The notes under the pieces are model-generated. The model was not told the DNA's origin and searched no databases. It worked only from the letters and a program-made list of their open reading frames with translations. This document shows positions 16,397-25,540 of a stretch of DNA of 64,000 bases, piece by piece. The translations under genes were made by a program, and so were the position numbers. This DNA comes from Nocardia thailandica NBRC 100428 (lineage in GTDB: Bacteria; Actinomycetota; Actinomycetes; Mycobacteriales; Mycobacteriaceae). How positions within the stretch are numbered: position 1 is the first letter of the stretch; each line of letters begins with the position of its first letter. The DNA lies in the NCBI RefSeq assembly GCF_000308795.1, contig NZ_BAGK01000205.1:25385-89384 (forward strand). The letters run 5' to 3'.

Positions 16397-17431
16397 ATGG
16401 CTGTCGTCACGCGCGTGACGGATCTGATCGGCCGCACCCCCCTGTTCGAGCTCGCCGCCACCGACACCGGTACCCGGCTGCTGCTCAAGCTCGAACAGTT
16501 CAACCCGACCGGCGCCGCCAAGATCCGCATGGCGCGCTCGATGATCGATGACGCCGAGCAGCGGGGTTTGCTGCGCGATGGCGGGCATATCATCGAGTCC
16601 ACGTCCGGAAACACCGGGCTCGGCCTGGCGGTGGTCGCTGCCGAACGCGGCTACCGGTTCACCGCCGTGGTCGACAACCACGCCTGCAAGGACAAGCTGC
16701 GCGCAATGGCCGCCATGGGCACCGACCTGGTGTTCGTCGCCGACGACGGCGACGACGACCTGGCCACCTCGGCTCGCGAGGACCTCGCCGAGGCGATGGC
16801 CGCCGCCCGCGCGGACGCCTACTTCACCGAACAGCACAACAACGACGCCAACGCCGTCGGCTACTACGCCGTCGCCGAGGAGTTGCTGGAGGACCTCGGC
16901 CACGTCGACGTGCTGTTCTCGGCGGTCGGCACCGGCGGGTCGCTGTTCGGCACCGCCACCCGGCTGCGCCAGCTCGGCTGCGTGCCCCGGGTGATCGGGG
17001 TCGAGCCGGTCGGGTCCATCGCCTTCGGCGGCCCCGGCGGGCCGTACTGGCAGTCCGGCACCGGCACCCCGCCCGGCGCCACCATCGGCACCGCGGTGGA
17101 CTACGCCCTGCTCGACGAGGGGGTGAAGGTGTCCGACTCCGACGCCTTCGCCGCCGCCCGCGCCATCGCGCGCAAGCTCGGGCTGCTGCTCGGCGGGTCG
17201 GCGGGCGGGTCGGTCTTCGGCGCCCTGCAGCGGCTCGAGGAGTTCCCGGCCGGGTCGACCGTGGTCACCATCGTCTGCGACGGCGGCGAGAAGTACCTCG
17301 ACACGGTGTTCGACGACGAGTGGATGGGCGCGCGGGAGCTGCTCGACCCCATCACCGAGGCCGAGGTCGGCGTCCTGCTCGACCGCTACGCGCCCGCCAC
17401 GCGGACGCCCCGACTGGTGCCGGCGCGGTGA
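16397..17431 (+). CDS. SbnA-like PLP synthase (cysteine synthase family)
   Basis: 344 residues, fold type II PLP enzyme. The PLP lysine is Lys42 (NPTGAAKIR), the substrate loop is STSGNTG (68-74), and a Gly-rich phosphate loop GTGGS follows. ATG at 16397 with GGAGG 8 nt upstream. SbnA joins O-phosphoserine with glutamate to give the precursor that SbnB cleaves; cysteine synthases use the same scaffold with sulfide. Position in the iron-boxed operon next to the SbnB-like gene argues for the SbnA role. The amino-acid partner cannot be read from sequence. Confidence 0.85.
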   Translation: MAVVTRVTDLIGRTPLFELAATDTGTRLLLKLEQFNPTGAAKIRMARSMIDDAEQRGLLRDGGHIIESTSGNTGLGLAVVAAERGYRFTAVVDNHACKDKLRAMAAMGTDLVFVADDGDDDLATSAREDLAEAMAAARADAYFTEQHNNDANAVGYYAVAEELLEDLGHVDVLFSAVGTGGSLFGTATRLRQLGCVPRVIGVEPVGSIAFGGPGGPYWQSGTGTPPGATIGTAVDYALLDEGVKVSDSDAFAAARAIARKLGLLLGGSAGGSVFGALQRLEEFPAGSTVVTIVCDGGEKYLDTVFDDEWMGARELLDPITEAEVGVLLDRYAPATRTPRLVPAR

Positions 17432-18825
17432 CCGGGGACGCCGCCACCTCCGACGGCCGCCGCCTGGCGGCCCTGGCCACCCCGATCGCGCTGACCCAGC
17501 TCGCGCAGATCGCGGTCTCCACCACCAACATCGCGCTCATGGGCACCCTCGGCGTCACCGAGGTCGCGGCGGGCGGGCTGGCGCTGGTGCTGTTCAACCA
17601 GATCCGCACCATGTGCGTCGGGCTGATCACCGGCAGCGGCAATCAGATCGCCGCCGCGGTCGGCGCGGCGGGCAAGCGCGGCGAACCCGCCGACGACGAG
17701 GTCCGCGACATCGTGCGCGGCAGCTTCGTCATCGCCACCGCCGCAGGCCTGCTCGGCGCGGTCCTGCTCGTCGGTCTCGGCTGGCTGCTGCCCTGGCTGG
17801 GGCAGGACGCCGCCGTCCTCGACCACGCCCGGCCCCTGATGATCGCGCTCGCGCCGGGCCTGCTGCCCTGCCTGTGGTTCCAGGTCCTGCGCCAGTACAC
17901 CGTCGGCATGCAGCGACCACAGGCCCTGCTGCTGGTGACCCTCGGTTCGGTCGTGCTGAACCTGGTGCTCGCGCTGACGTTCATGCACGGTTGGCTCGGC
18001 ATGCCCGCGCTGGGCTTGACCGGCATCGGCGTGGCGACCTCGCTGGTCTTCCTGCTCACCTTCGGCGTGTTCTGGGCGATGGTGCACTACGACGACCGGA
18101 TCGGCCCGACCCTGCCGACCACGCCGTTCCCGGTGCGCTGGGCCACCCTGCGCGACGAACTGCGCCTCGGTACCCCGATCGCGCTGACCTACGGCTCCGA
18201 GGCAGGCATGTTCTCGGTGCTCGCGCTGGTCATGGGCAGTTTCGGGCCCGCCGCCCTTGCCGCGCACAACGTCGTCTACCAGGTCATCTACATCGTGTTC
18301 CAGGTCGCGATCGGCCTGTCGCACGGCGCGTCGATCCTGGTCAGCCACGCCGTGGCCCGCGACGAGTCCGGCCACGCCCGCACCGTGGCGTGGCTGGCCC
18401 TGCGCTACGCGGGGATCGTCGCCGCGGTCACCGGGGTCTTCTACGTCCTGACCCCGGACGCGGTGCTGCGCCCCTTCCTCGACCCCGCCGACACCGAGAC
18501 CGTCGCCATCGCGCACACCCTGCTGCTGATCGGCATCGTCCTGCAGTTCTTCGACGCCGCGCAGAACATCGGCACCGGCCTGCTCCGCGGCCTGAAGGAG
18601 ACCTCCGCGGGTTTCCGCCTCTCCCTCGTCGGCTACTGGGCCGTCGGCCTGCCCGCCGCCCTGCTGCTGGCCTTCCCGCTCCACCTCGGCCCCGCCGGGG
18701 TCTGGTGGGGCCTCACCGCGGGCCTGGCCGCGACCGCGCTGCTGATGCTGCGCAAGTACTTCGCCCTGCTCGTCGCCCGGGTCCCGGCGCGGCCCACCCG
18801 CGTCCCGGCCGCCCAGAACTCCTGA
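17428..18825 (+). CDS. MATE-family efflux transporter
   Basis: A 465-residue polytopic membrane protein with about 12 predicted transmembrane segments. The N-terminal PIALTQLAQIAVSTTNIALMGTLG and a second half starting TPIALTYGSEAGMFSVLALVMG repeat the MATE two-lobe pattern. The GTG start overlaps the SbnA-like stop by 4 nt (GTGA), so it is coupled to the biosynthetic genes and is the likely exporter of their product. The operon ends in a strong hairpin at 18834-18864. Confidence 0.9.
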   Translation: MTGDAATSDGRRLAALATPIALTQLAQIAVSTTNIALMGTLGVTEVAAGGLALVLFNQIRTMCVGLITGSGNQIAAAVGAAGKRGEPADDEVRDIVRGSFVIATAAGLLGAVLLVGLGWLLPWLGQDAAVLDHARPLMIALAPGLLPCLWFQVLRQYTVGMQRPQALLLVTLGSVVLNLVLALTFMHGWLGMPALGLTGIGVATSLVFLLTFGVFWAMVHYDDRIGPTLPTTPFPVRWATLRDELRLGTPIALTYGSEAGMFSVLALVMGSFGPAALAAHNVVYQVIYIVFQVAIGLSHGASILVSHAVARDESGHARTVAWLALRYAGIVAAVTGVFYVLTPDAVLRPFLDPADTETVAIAHTLLLIGIVLQFFDAAQNIGTGLLRGLKETSAGFRLSLVGYWAVGLPAALLLAFPLHLGPAGVWWGLTAGLAATALLMLRKYFALLVARVPARPTRVPAAQNS

Positions 18826-18833
18826 TACGCGAA

Positions 18834-18864
18834 AGGTCCGCGGCGAGCGTCTCGCCGCGGACCT
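18834..18864. terminator. Strong bidirectional hairpin between MATE and terD genes
   Basis: AGGTCCGCGGCGAG (18834-18847) and its exact complement (18851-18864) form a 14-bp perfect stem with a 3-nt loop. It lies between the convergent MATE gene (ends 18825) and TerD gene (ends 18895), so it can serve both. No long T-tract follows, as is common in GC-rich actinobacteria. Confidence 0.75.
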
Positions 18865-18894
18865 CGCCGCGTGTGCGCGGGGCGCGCCCGCTCC

Positions 18895-19470
18895 TCAGAC
18901 GTTGACGCCGTAGTCGCGGGCGATGCCGGCCAGGCCGGAGGCGTAGCCCTGGCCGATGGCGCGGAACTTCCATTCGCCGCTGTGGCGGTAGAGCTCGCCG
19001 AACACCATGGCCGTCTCGGTGGAGGCGTCCTCGGACAGGTCGTAGCGGGCCAGTTCGGCGCCGGTGTTCGCGTCGACGACGCGGATGTAGGCGTTGCGGA
19101 TCTGGCCGAAGGACTGGCCCCGTGCGTCGGCGTCGTGGATGGACACCGGGAAGAAGATGTTCGTGATCTGCGGCGGCGCGGCGGCCAGGTCGACGTTGAT
19201 GACCTCGTCGTCGCCGTCGCCCTCGCCGGTGAGGTTGTCGCCCGTGTGCTCGATCGAGCCGTCGGGCGAACGGAGGTTGTTGTAGAACACGAAATGCTGG
19301 TCCGACAGGACCTTCAGGTTCTGGCCGGTGGCCAGCGCGCTCGCGTCGAGGTCGTAGTCGGCGCCGGTGGTCGTCCGGACGTCCCAGCCCAGGCCGACCG
19401 AGACCTTGGTGAGGTTGGCCGCCTGCTTCGACAGCGACACGTTGCCGCCCTTGGCCAGTGTGACGCTCAT
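18895..19470 (-). CDS. TerD-family protein
   Basis: 191 residues of the calcium-binding TerD/CABP fold linked to tellurite, phage or general stress responses. It has the start MSVTLAKGGNVSLSK, the block GLGWDVRTTTGADYDLDASA, the acidic loop GEGDGDDEVINVDL, and the C-terminal FGELYRHSGEWKFRAIGQGY. It follows the FMN-fold gene by 34 nt on the same strand and may share its transcript. No other ter genes are in the window, so a stand-alone stress role is likely. Confidence 0.92.
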   Translation of the reverse strand: MSVTLAKGGNVSLSKQAANLTKVSVGLGWDVRTTTGADYDLDASALATGQNLKVLSDQHFVFYNNLRSPDGSIEHTGDNLTGEGDGDDEVINVDLAAAPPQITNIFFPVSIHDADARGQSFGQIRNAYIRVVDANTGAELARYDLSEDASTETAMVFGELYRHSGEWKFRAIGQGYASGLAGIARDYGVNV

Positions 19471-19504
19471 GTAATGTCCCTTCCCTCCGGCGCCGGGCGC
19501 CGAA

Positions 19505-19984
19505 TCACTTCTCGTTCTCCGCCCAGGATCGTAGGGTTTCGACCCGGTTCTCGAGCGATCGGAGCTCGGTATCGTCCAGCACGGTTCGCTGGATACCCCG
19601 ATCGACGGCGAACGCGGACTGCCGATGGTCGTCGATCACCTCGACATCGATCCGCACGGCGGTGTAGTCCGGCGAGGTCGGCATACCCTCGGCGAGCACC
19701 GTCGCGCGGCCCCTGGCACAGAGGGCGACGTTACCGCCACCGAGGATGAGCAGGGCGACCTCGGGCCGCTCCCGCAGGCGCGCCAGCGAACCGCGATCGG
19801 ACTTGAGGCTGATCAGGATTCGCCGGTCACCGGCGCGCACCGGCCAGGACACGGGGATGGCGTGCGGGCCCGGATCGGTGGTGACCAGCACGGCGATGGT
19901 CTCCTGCGGCCACACCGGCAGGACGGTCAGCTCGGGATGCTCGTTCGACATGTCGGTTTCCACTGGCTGTACTTCGGCTGCCAT
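19505..19984 (-). CDS. Pyridoxamine 5'-phosphate oxidase-fold (FMN/F420-binding) protein
   Basis: 159 residues with the split-barrel pattern IAVLVTTDPGPHAIPVSWPV, RRILISLKSDRGSLARLRERPEVALLILG and ALCARGRATVLAEGMP. It probably binds FMN or F420, but the substrate is unknown. ATG 19984 has GAGGTGA upstream; an internal ATG at 19951 is a less likely start. It precedes the TerD gene on the minus strand. Confidence 0.7.
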   Translation of the reverse strand: MAAEVQPVETDMSNEHPELTVLPVWPQETIAVLVTTDPGPHAIPVSWPVRAGDRRILISLKSDRGSLARLRERPEVALLILGGGNVALCARGRATVLAEGMPTSPDYTAVRIDVEVIDDHRQSAFAVDRGIQRTVLDDTELRSLENRVETLRSWAENEK

Positions 19985-20130
19985 CGTCAGTTCACCTCAT
20001 CGATCGTCGGACGCGAGCTCGCGCTCCCCGTCGAGTCTAAAGCGCTGCGTCCCTTGCCCGCTGGCGTCGGAGCGATCGGCCCGGCAACTCTCGGCAAGTT
20101 CTCAGGCGCGCCGTGGTTGCCGACGGGTAG

Positions 20131-20841
20131 CTACGGCCAGTACCGGCGCCAGTCCGCGGCGCTCAGGGGCGCGCGTTCGCCGCGGTCCGCCTCGGCCGCG
20201 TCCTCGGCCGCGCGGACGTCCTTCGCGAAGTCGAGAGTGGCCTTGCGCAACCGTTCCTCGGCGCTGTCGGGACCGTCGAGGTGGACCAGCCGCAGCCCCT
20301 CGGGCACCAGATCGGCGGGCAGCCCGGCGCGGGCGCTGCGGGCGCGCACCTTCTCCGCCAGCGCGAGGGCGGGCTGGGCCATCGCGATCCCGTCGAGGCA
20401 GGACCGGCGCGCCTTCTCCGCCGACTTCCGTTCCTCCCAGGCCTTCTCCTGCGCCGCGATCTTCTCCGCCACGTCGGCTCCGGGATCGAGATCGCCCGCG
20501 AGCAGGTGCGGGCTGCGGTGCACCAGCTTGGCCACCAGCGCCGCGGCGACGTCGGCCACCGTGAACTCCCCCGCCGCCTGGGCGATCCGGGAATGGAACA
20601 GCACCTGCAACAGCAGGTCGCCGAGCTCCTCCTTGATGGTCTCGGCGTCCGCGTCCTGGATCGCGTCGAGGAGCTCGTAGGTCTCCTCCAGCAGGTACGG
20701 GCGCAGCGAGTCGTGGGTCTGGGTGGACTCCCAGCCGCCGAACCGCCACAGCCGGTCCATCACGTCGACGGCGCCGGACAGGTCGGCGGCGATCTCGGCG
20801 GCGGCCCGGGCGAGATCGGTGTCGTGCTCCCGGTCGGTCAT
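20131..20841 (-). CDS. mazG: Nucleoside triphosphate pyrophosphohydrolase MazG
   Basis: 236 residues. It hydrolyses (d)NTPs to monophosphates and pyrophosphate, cleaning the nucleotide pool. The MazG metal motif is visible as EETYELLDAI followed by EELGDLLLQVLFHSRIA. The ATG start overlaps the mfd stop by 4 nt, so the two are coupled. The same mfd-mazG pair occurs in mycobacteria (Rv1020-Rv1021 from memory). Confidence 0.93.
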   Translation of the reverse strand: MTDREHDTDLARAAAEIAADLSGAVDVMDRLWRFGGWESTQTHDSLRPYLLEETYELLDAIQDADAETIKEELGDLLLQVLFHSRIAQAAGEFTVADVAAALVAKLVHRSPHLLAGDLDPGADVAEKIAAQEKAWEERKSAEKARRSCLDGIAMAQPALALAEKVRARSARAGLPADLVPEGLRLVHLDGPDSAEERLRKATLDFAKDVRAAEDAAEADRGERAPLSAADWRRYWP

Positions 20842-23800
20842 CGGGCGGCCGCCACCTCCGGCAGCGACAGGTCGACCGCGCCGGGGGCCTTGCCGTCCAG
20901 GGCCAGCAGCAGGTCGGCGACGAAGCGCAGCACCGCCAGGTCGCGCACCCGGTCGGCGCCGACGCTGTCCTCGACCCGCGGCAGCGGCAGCTGCACCAGG
21001 CCGCTGGCAGCGCGGTAGGTGGCGCTCGGGTAGAGGCGCTTGAGCCGGAGCTGCTTGGAATCGGGCAGATTCAGCGGGGCGATCTTCAGCGTCGTCCCGG
21101 TGACCGCGATCTCGGTGACCTCGTAGGAGCGGGCCAGCAGCCGCAGCTTGGCCACCGACACCAGCCTGCCGACCTCGACCGGCAGCGGGCCGTAGCGGTC
21201 GACGAGTTCCTCGACCACCGCCGAGAGCGCCGAATCCTCCTGGGCCGCAGCCAGTTTCCGGTAGGCCTCGAGGCGCAGCCGGTCCGAGGCGATGTAGTCG
21301 GGCGGGATGTGCGCGTCCACCGGGAGATCGATGCGCACCTCCTTGAGCTCCTCGGTGACGATGGGCTTGCCGTCGGCGGCGGCGCGGTAGGCCTCCACGG
21401 CTTCGCCGACCAGACGCACGTACAGATCGAAGCCGACACCCGCGACGTGACCGGACTGCTCGGCGCCGAGCACGTTGCCCGCGCCGCGGATCTCGAGGTC
21501 CTTCATGGCCACCGCCATGCCCGCGCCCAGGTCGGAGTTTTGGGCGATGGTGGCCAGCCGGTCGTAGGCGGTCTCGGTGAGCGGCTTCTCCGGCGGGTAC
21601 AGGAAGTAGGCGTAGCCGCGCTCACGGGACCGGCCGACCCGGCCGCGCAGCTGGTGCAGCTGCGACAGGCCGAGCGAGTCGGCGCGCTCCACGATCAGGG
21701 TGTTGGCGTTGGAGATGTCCAGGCCGGTCTCGATGATGGTGGTGCAGACCAGCACGTCGAACTCGCGCTGCCAGAAACCCTGCACGGTGCGCTCGAGCTG
21801 GTCCTCGTTCATCTGGCCGTGCGCGACGACCACCCGTGCCTCCGGCACCAGATCGCGGATCCGCTTGGCCGCCTTGTCGATCGAGGACACCCGGTTGTGT
21901 ACGTAGAACACCTGCCCGTCACGCATGAGCTCGCGGCGGATGGCGGCGGTCACCTGCTTGTCGTTGTAGGCGCCCACGTAGGTGAGCACCGGGTGGCGTT
22001 CCTCGGGCGGGGTCAGGATGGTCGACATCTCGCGGATGCCCGCCAGGCTCATCTCCAGCGTGCGCGGGATCGGGGTCGCCGACATGGTGAGCACGTCGAC
22101 ATGGGTGCGGAGCGCCTTGATGTGCTCCTTGTGCTCGACGCCGAAGCGCTGCTCCTCGTCGACGACGACCAGGCCCAGATCCTTCCAGCGCACGCCGGTC
22201 TGCAGCAGGCGGTGCGTGCCGACGACGATGTCGACCTCGCCGTCGGCCATGCCCGCCATGATCTCCTTCGACTCGGCGGGATCGGTGAAGCGCGACAGGC
22301 CCTTCACGGTCACGGGGAAGCCGGCCATCCGCTCGGTGAAGGTCTGCAGGTGCTGCTGGGCCAGCAGGGTGGTCGGCACCAGCACGACGACCTGCTTGCC
22401 GTCCTGGACCGCCTTGAACGCCGCGCGCACCGCGATCTCGGTCTTGCCGTAGCCGACATCGCCGCAGACGACGCGGTCCATCGGGACGGGCTTCTCCATG
22501 TCGGCCTTGACCTCGGTGATCGCGGTCATCTGGTCGACGGTCTCGGTGAACGCGAAGGCGTCCTCCATCTCCTGCTGCCACGGCGTGTCCGGGCCGAAGG
22601 CGTGCCCCGGCGCGGCCTGGCGGGCGGCGTAGAGCTGCACGAGCTCGCCGGCGATCTCGCGAACGGCCTTGCGCGCCTTGCGTTTCGTGTTCGCCCAGTC
22701 CGAACCGCCGAGCTTGGACAGGCTCGGCATCTCGCCGCCGACGTAGCGGGACAGCTGGTCGAGGGACTCCATCGGCACGAACAGGCGGTCGCCCGGCTGG
22801 CCCCGCTTGCCGGGCGCGTACTCGATGACCAGGTACTCGCGGCGGGCGCCGCCGATGGTGCGCTCGATCATCTCCACGAACCGGCCGATGCCGTGCTGGT
22901 CGTGCACCACCATGTCGCCGGACTCCAGCGCCAGCGGGTCGACCTGGTTGCGGCGCTTGGCGGGCAACCGCTTGCCCTCGCCGGGCGCGGTGACCCGGTT
23001 GCCGGTCAGGTCGGACTCGGCGACGACGACCAGGCCGGCGTCGTCGAAGATCAGGCCGTCGTGCAGTGAGCCGCACAGCACGCCGACCACGCCCGGTTCC
23101 GGCGCCGCGCCCGGGTCGAGGGCCGCGGCGGGGACCTCGGCCTCGCCGAGGCGCTCCAGGATGCGCTGGGCCGTACCGTGCCCGGTCACCACGACGACCG
23201 CGCGGCCGCCGGTGGTGACGTGCGCCCGCAGCGAGGCGAAGATCGTGGCGACCAGTTCCTCGGAGCCGCGCGCGGTCGGCCCCGGCTGCACCGGCAGGGT
23301 GACCTCGCTCGGGTCGCCGGAGCTCAGCGGGCTCAGCGTCCACCAGGGCAGGCCGCGCTCGTCGGCGCTCTCGCGGATCTCCGACAGGCCGCGATAGCCG
23401 GAGGCGGCCAGGTCGAGGCCGTGCGCGCCCAGCGGCGCGTCACCGCCGAACGAGGCCGCGGTCCAGGACGCCTCGAGGAATTCCTCGCCGGTGCGGACCA
23501 GGTCGGCGGCGCGGGTGCGGATCTTCTCCGGATCGCACAGCAGCAGATGCGCGCCCTCGGGCACGGCCTCGGTGAGCAGGCTGAGATGGCCCGGCGCGAG
23601 CACCGGCAGCAGCGCCTCCATGCCGTCGACCGGGATGCCCTCGGCGATCTTGTCCAGCATCTCGACCAGGGCGGCGTCCGCGGCGAACTCGACCGCCACC
23701 GCGGCCGCGCGTTCGCGCACCGGCGCCGTGAGCAGCAGTTCCCGGCAGGGCGGGGCGACCACCGATTCCACCGAGACCTCGGTCAGCGAGCGCTGATCGG

Positions 23801-24449
23801 CCACCGCGAACGGACGCAGCTCGGTGACCTCGTCGCCCCAGAACTCCACGCGCACCGGGTGATCCGCGGTCGGCGGGAAGAGGTCGAGGATGCCGCCGCG
23901 CACGGCGAACTCGCCGCGCTTGCCGACCATGTCGACGCGGGTGTACGCGAATTCGACCAGCCGCGCGAGCAGGGCGTCGAAGTCCTGCTCGGCGCCGACG
24001 CGCAGCACGATGGGTTCGATGTCGCCCAGGCCCGCGGTCATCGGCTGCATGAGCGAGCGCACCGTGGTCACCACCACGCGCAACGGCGCCGGGTAGACCG
24101 GGTCCTCGGGATGGGCGAGCCGCCGCAGCACCTCCAGCCTGCGGCCGACCGTGTCCGCGCCCGGCGAGAGCCGCTCGTGCGGCAGCGTCTCCCAGGACGG
24201 GAACAGCGCGACCGAGTCGCCGAGGATCTCGGCCAGCTCCACGGTGAGGTCGTCGGCTTCGCGCCCGGTGGCGGTGACCACGACCAGCGGCCGCTGCCGC
24301 GCGATCGCCGCGGACACGAACGGACGCACCGCCGACGGCGCGACCAGCTCGACGCCGGACTTCCCGACCAGCTCGGCAACGGTCCGCAGCGCCGCGTCAC
24401 CCCCCGCCGCTTCGGCCAGCCCGGCAAGCGGTGGACGCAGGGAAGACAT
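20838..24449 (-). CDS. mfd: Transcription-repair coupling factor Mfd
   Basis: 1203 residues, full length. Mfd is a DNA translocase that removes RNA polymerase stalled at lesions and recruits UvrA. In order: a UvrB-like N-terminal module, the RNA-polymerase-interaction domain (GDMVVHDQHGIGRFVEMIERTIGG), the helicase domains with Walker A GDVGYGKTE and the DEEQRFGV box, and the C-terminal UvrA-regulating domain. It begins at ATG 24449; the upstream stretch 24450-24859 is non-coding and holds repeat copy A. Confidence 0.98.
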   Translation of the reverse strand: MSSLRPPLAGLAEAAGGDAALRTVAELVGKSGVELVAPSAVRPFVSAAIARQRPLVVVTATGREADDLTVELAEILGDSVALFPSWETLPHERLSPGADTVGRRLEVLRRLAHPEDPVYPAPLRVVVTTVRSLMQPMTAGLGDIEPIVLRVGAEQDFDALLARLVEFAYTRVDMVGKRGEFAVRGGILDLFPPTADHPVRVEFWGDEVTELRPFAVADQRSLTEVSVESVVAPPCRELLLTAPVRERAAAVAVEFAADAALVEMLDKIAEGIPVDGMEALLPVLAPGHLSLLTEAVPEGAHLLLCDPEKIRTRAADLVRTGEEFLEASWTAASFGGDAPLGAHGLDLAASGYRGLSEIRESADERGLPWWTLSPLSSGDPSEVTLPVQPGPTARGSEELVATIFASLRAHVTTGGRAVVVVTGHGTAQRILERLGEAEVPAAALDPGAAPEPGVVGVLCGSLHDGLIFDDAGLVVVAESDLTGNRVTAPGEGKRLPAKRRNQVDPLALESGDMVVHDQHGIGRFVEMIERTIGGARREYLVIEYAPGKRGQPGDRLFVPMESLDQLSRYVGGEMPSLSKLGGSDWANTKRKARKAVREIAGELVQLYAARQAAPGHAFGPDTPWQQEMEDAFAFTETVDQMTAITEVKADMEKPVPMDRVVCGDVGYGKTEIAVRAAFKAVQDGKQVVVLVPTTLLAQQHLQTFTERMAGFPVTVKGLSRFTDPAESKEIMAGMADGEVDIVVGTHRLLQTGVRWKDLGLVVVDEEQRFGVEHKEHIKALRTHVDVLTMSATPIPRTLEMSLAGIREMSTILTPPEERHPVLTYVGAYNDKQVTAAIRRELMRDGQVFYVHNRVSSIDKAAKRIRDLVPEARVVVAHGQMNEDQLERTVQGFWQREFDVLVCTTIIETGLDISNANTLIVERADSLGLSQLHQLRGRVGRSRERGYAYFLYPPEKPLTETAYDRLATIAQNSDLGAGMAVAMKDLEIRGAGNVLGAEQSGHVAGVGFDLYVRLVGEAVEAYRAAADGKPIVTEELKEVRIDLPVDAHIPPDYIASDRLRLEAYRKLAAAQEDSALSAVVEELVDRYGPLPVEVGRLVSVAKLRLLARSYEVTEIAVTGTTLKIAPLNLPDSKQLRLKRLYPSATYRAASGLVQLPLPRVEDSVGADRVRDLAVLRFVADLLLALDGKAPGAVDLSLPEVAAAR

Positions 24450-24702
24450 GGACGCAACTCCTACTGCACGACGGCGACGAACCAGGGCGCTCCGAGTCTA
24501 GTCACCACACCCGACATCGATCCGGGCCTCCCCACCGCCCCGGCCGACGCCACCACCCGGACTCCGGGCCGCGACCGGCAGGCCACCCCCGACGAGCCCC
24601 GAAGCACCGTGACCGAGCACACCGACGGCGAGCCCCGAAGGACCACGACCCGACCACGCCGCCGCACCGCCGCGCCGACGCGCCACGCGCCGAACCACGC
24701 AA

Positions 24703-24857
24703 CCACCACGGGCCGACCCCGAGGAGGCCCCGCCGCGCAGCGGCGGTCGCGGCCGCCCCGTCGAACAGCGACGCGAGACAAAGCGCCGCAGGCGCGAGTA
24801 TCGCGTCGCTGTTCGACGGGGCACGAGGGGCCGCGACTCGAGCGCGCCAGCGCTCCA
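24703..24857 (-). repeat. Structured intergenic repeat, copy A
   Basis: About 155 nt; its left end (TGGAGCGCTGGCGCGCTCG, read on the minus strand) begins 2 nt after the TAA of the frameshifted TetR gene. The central hairpin has 21-bp perfect arms at 24756-24776 and 24801-24821. This stem contains GAACAGCGACGC, a different sequence from the other copies. The remaining part of the gap, 24450-24702, is GC-rich, shows degenerate pieces resembling the right-end motif, and has no gene. Confidence 0.85.
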
Positions 24858-24859
24858 AG

Positions 24860-25505
24860 TTACGTGACGTAGCGGCGGAGGCGCCTGGCGGCGAACTCGC
24901 GGAAGTAGGACAGTTTCTCCGCGGGCACGATCGCGGGCAGCAGGAAGTACCAGGCGCGTTCCATGCGTGCCGCCATCTGTTCCATCGCCTCGGTGCCGAC
25001 CGCGACGATGTGCACGCCCGCGGTGACCTCCTGCAGGAGCAGCCCGACCACCTCGGCGTCGAGTTCGGCGTGCAGGTCGCCCTGGGCTATCGCCCGTTCG
25101 GCCAGCACGCGGTAGGTCTCGCCCCAGGTCTTGGCGATGTTGTCGCCCGCCGCGCCGCGATAGTCGCCGATCTGGTGGGTGAGCTTGAGCATCGCCCCGA
25201 CCATCGGGTCGTTCATCGACAGGTCGGCGACCACGTAGGTGATGCCGATGCACGCCTCGAGCGCGGGCACGCGGGAGTCGAAGAAGCCCTGACACGAGCC
25301 GACCAGTCGCTCGTTGCCCTGATCGACAACGGCGCGCGAGCTCTTCCTTGGACCCGAAGTGAAAGTACAAGGCGCCCTTGGTCACATTGGACTGCGCGAT
25401 GATCTCGCTCAGGCTCGCGTTCGCGTAGCCGAGCCGTAGAAAGACATCGGCAGCGCCCGCGAGGACGGAGTCGCGGGTGATCTCCGCGCGTGCTTGCCTA
25501 GCCAT
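24860..25505 (-). pseudogene. Frameshifted TetR regulator (gamma-butyrolactone-receptor-like)
   Basis: The N-terminal DNA-binding part starts at 25505 (MARQARAEITRDSVL, then NVTKGALYFHFGSKEELAR). The rest, from VVDQGNERLVG to the TAA at 24860, is in another frame. The switch falls in the GC run at 25332-25338; restoring two bases (one GC pair) gives EELARAVVDQGNERL and a normal protein of about 215 residues. The helix-turn-helix resembles gamma-butyrolactone autoregulator receptors (ArpA/ScbR type). It may be inactive, phase-variable by slippage, or a base-call error. No butyrolactone synthase gene is nearby. Confidence 0.8.
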
Positions 25506-25540
25506 CAGATCCGCCTGTCATCCAAAAATCCCAGCCATCC

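Noticed and set aside
12918..18825. True staphyloferrin B cluster
   Set aside because: There are no IucA/IucC-type NIS synthetases and no citrate synthase gene; only the SbnA/B/H-like steps are shared.
18895..19470. TerD as part of a tellurite-resistance/phage-defence ter cluster
   Set aside because: No terB, terC or other ter genes are nearby; lone TerD genes are common in actinobacteria.
21309..23069. Open frame of about 586 codons on the plus strand inside mfd
   Set aside because: It is entirely antisense to conserved mfd helicase domains, His/Val/Asp-rich as expected for a shadow frame.
24431..25402. Plus-strand open frame across the mfd upstream gap and TetR
   Set aside because: It runs through repeat copy A and antisense to TetR; composition and lack of a ribosome-binding site argue against coding.
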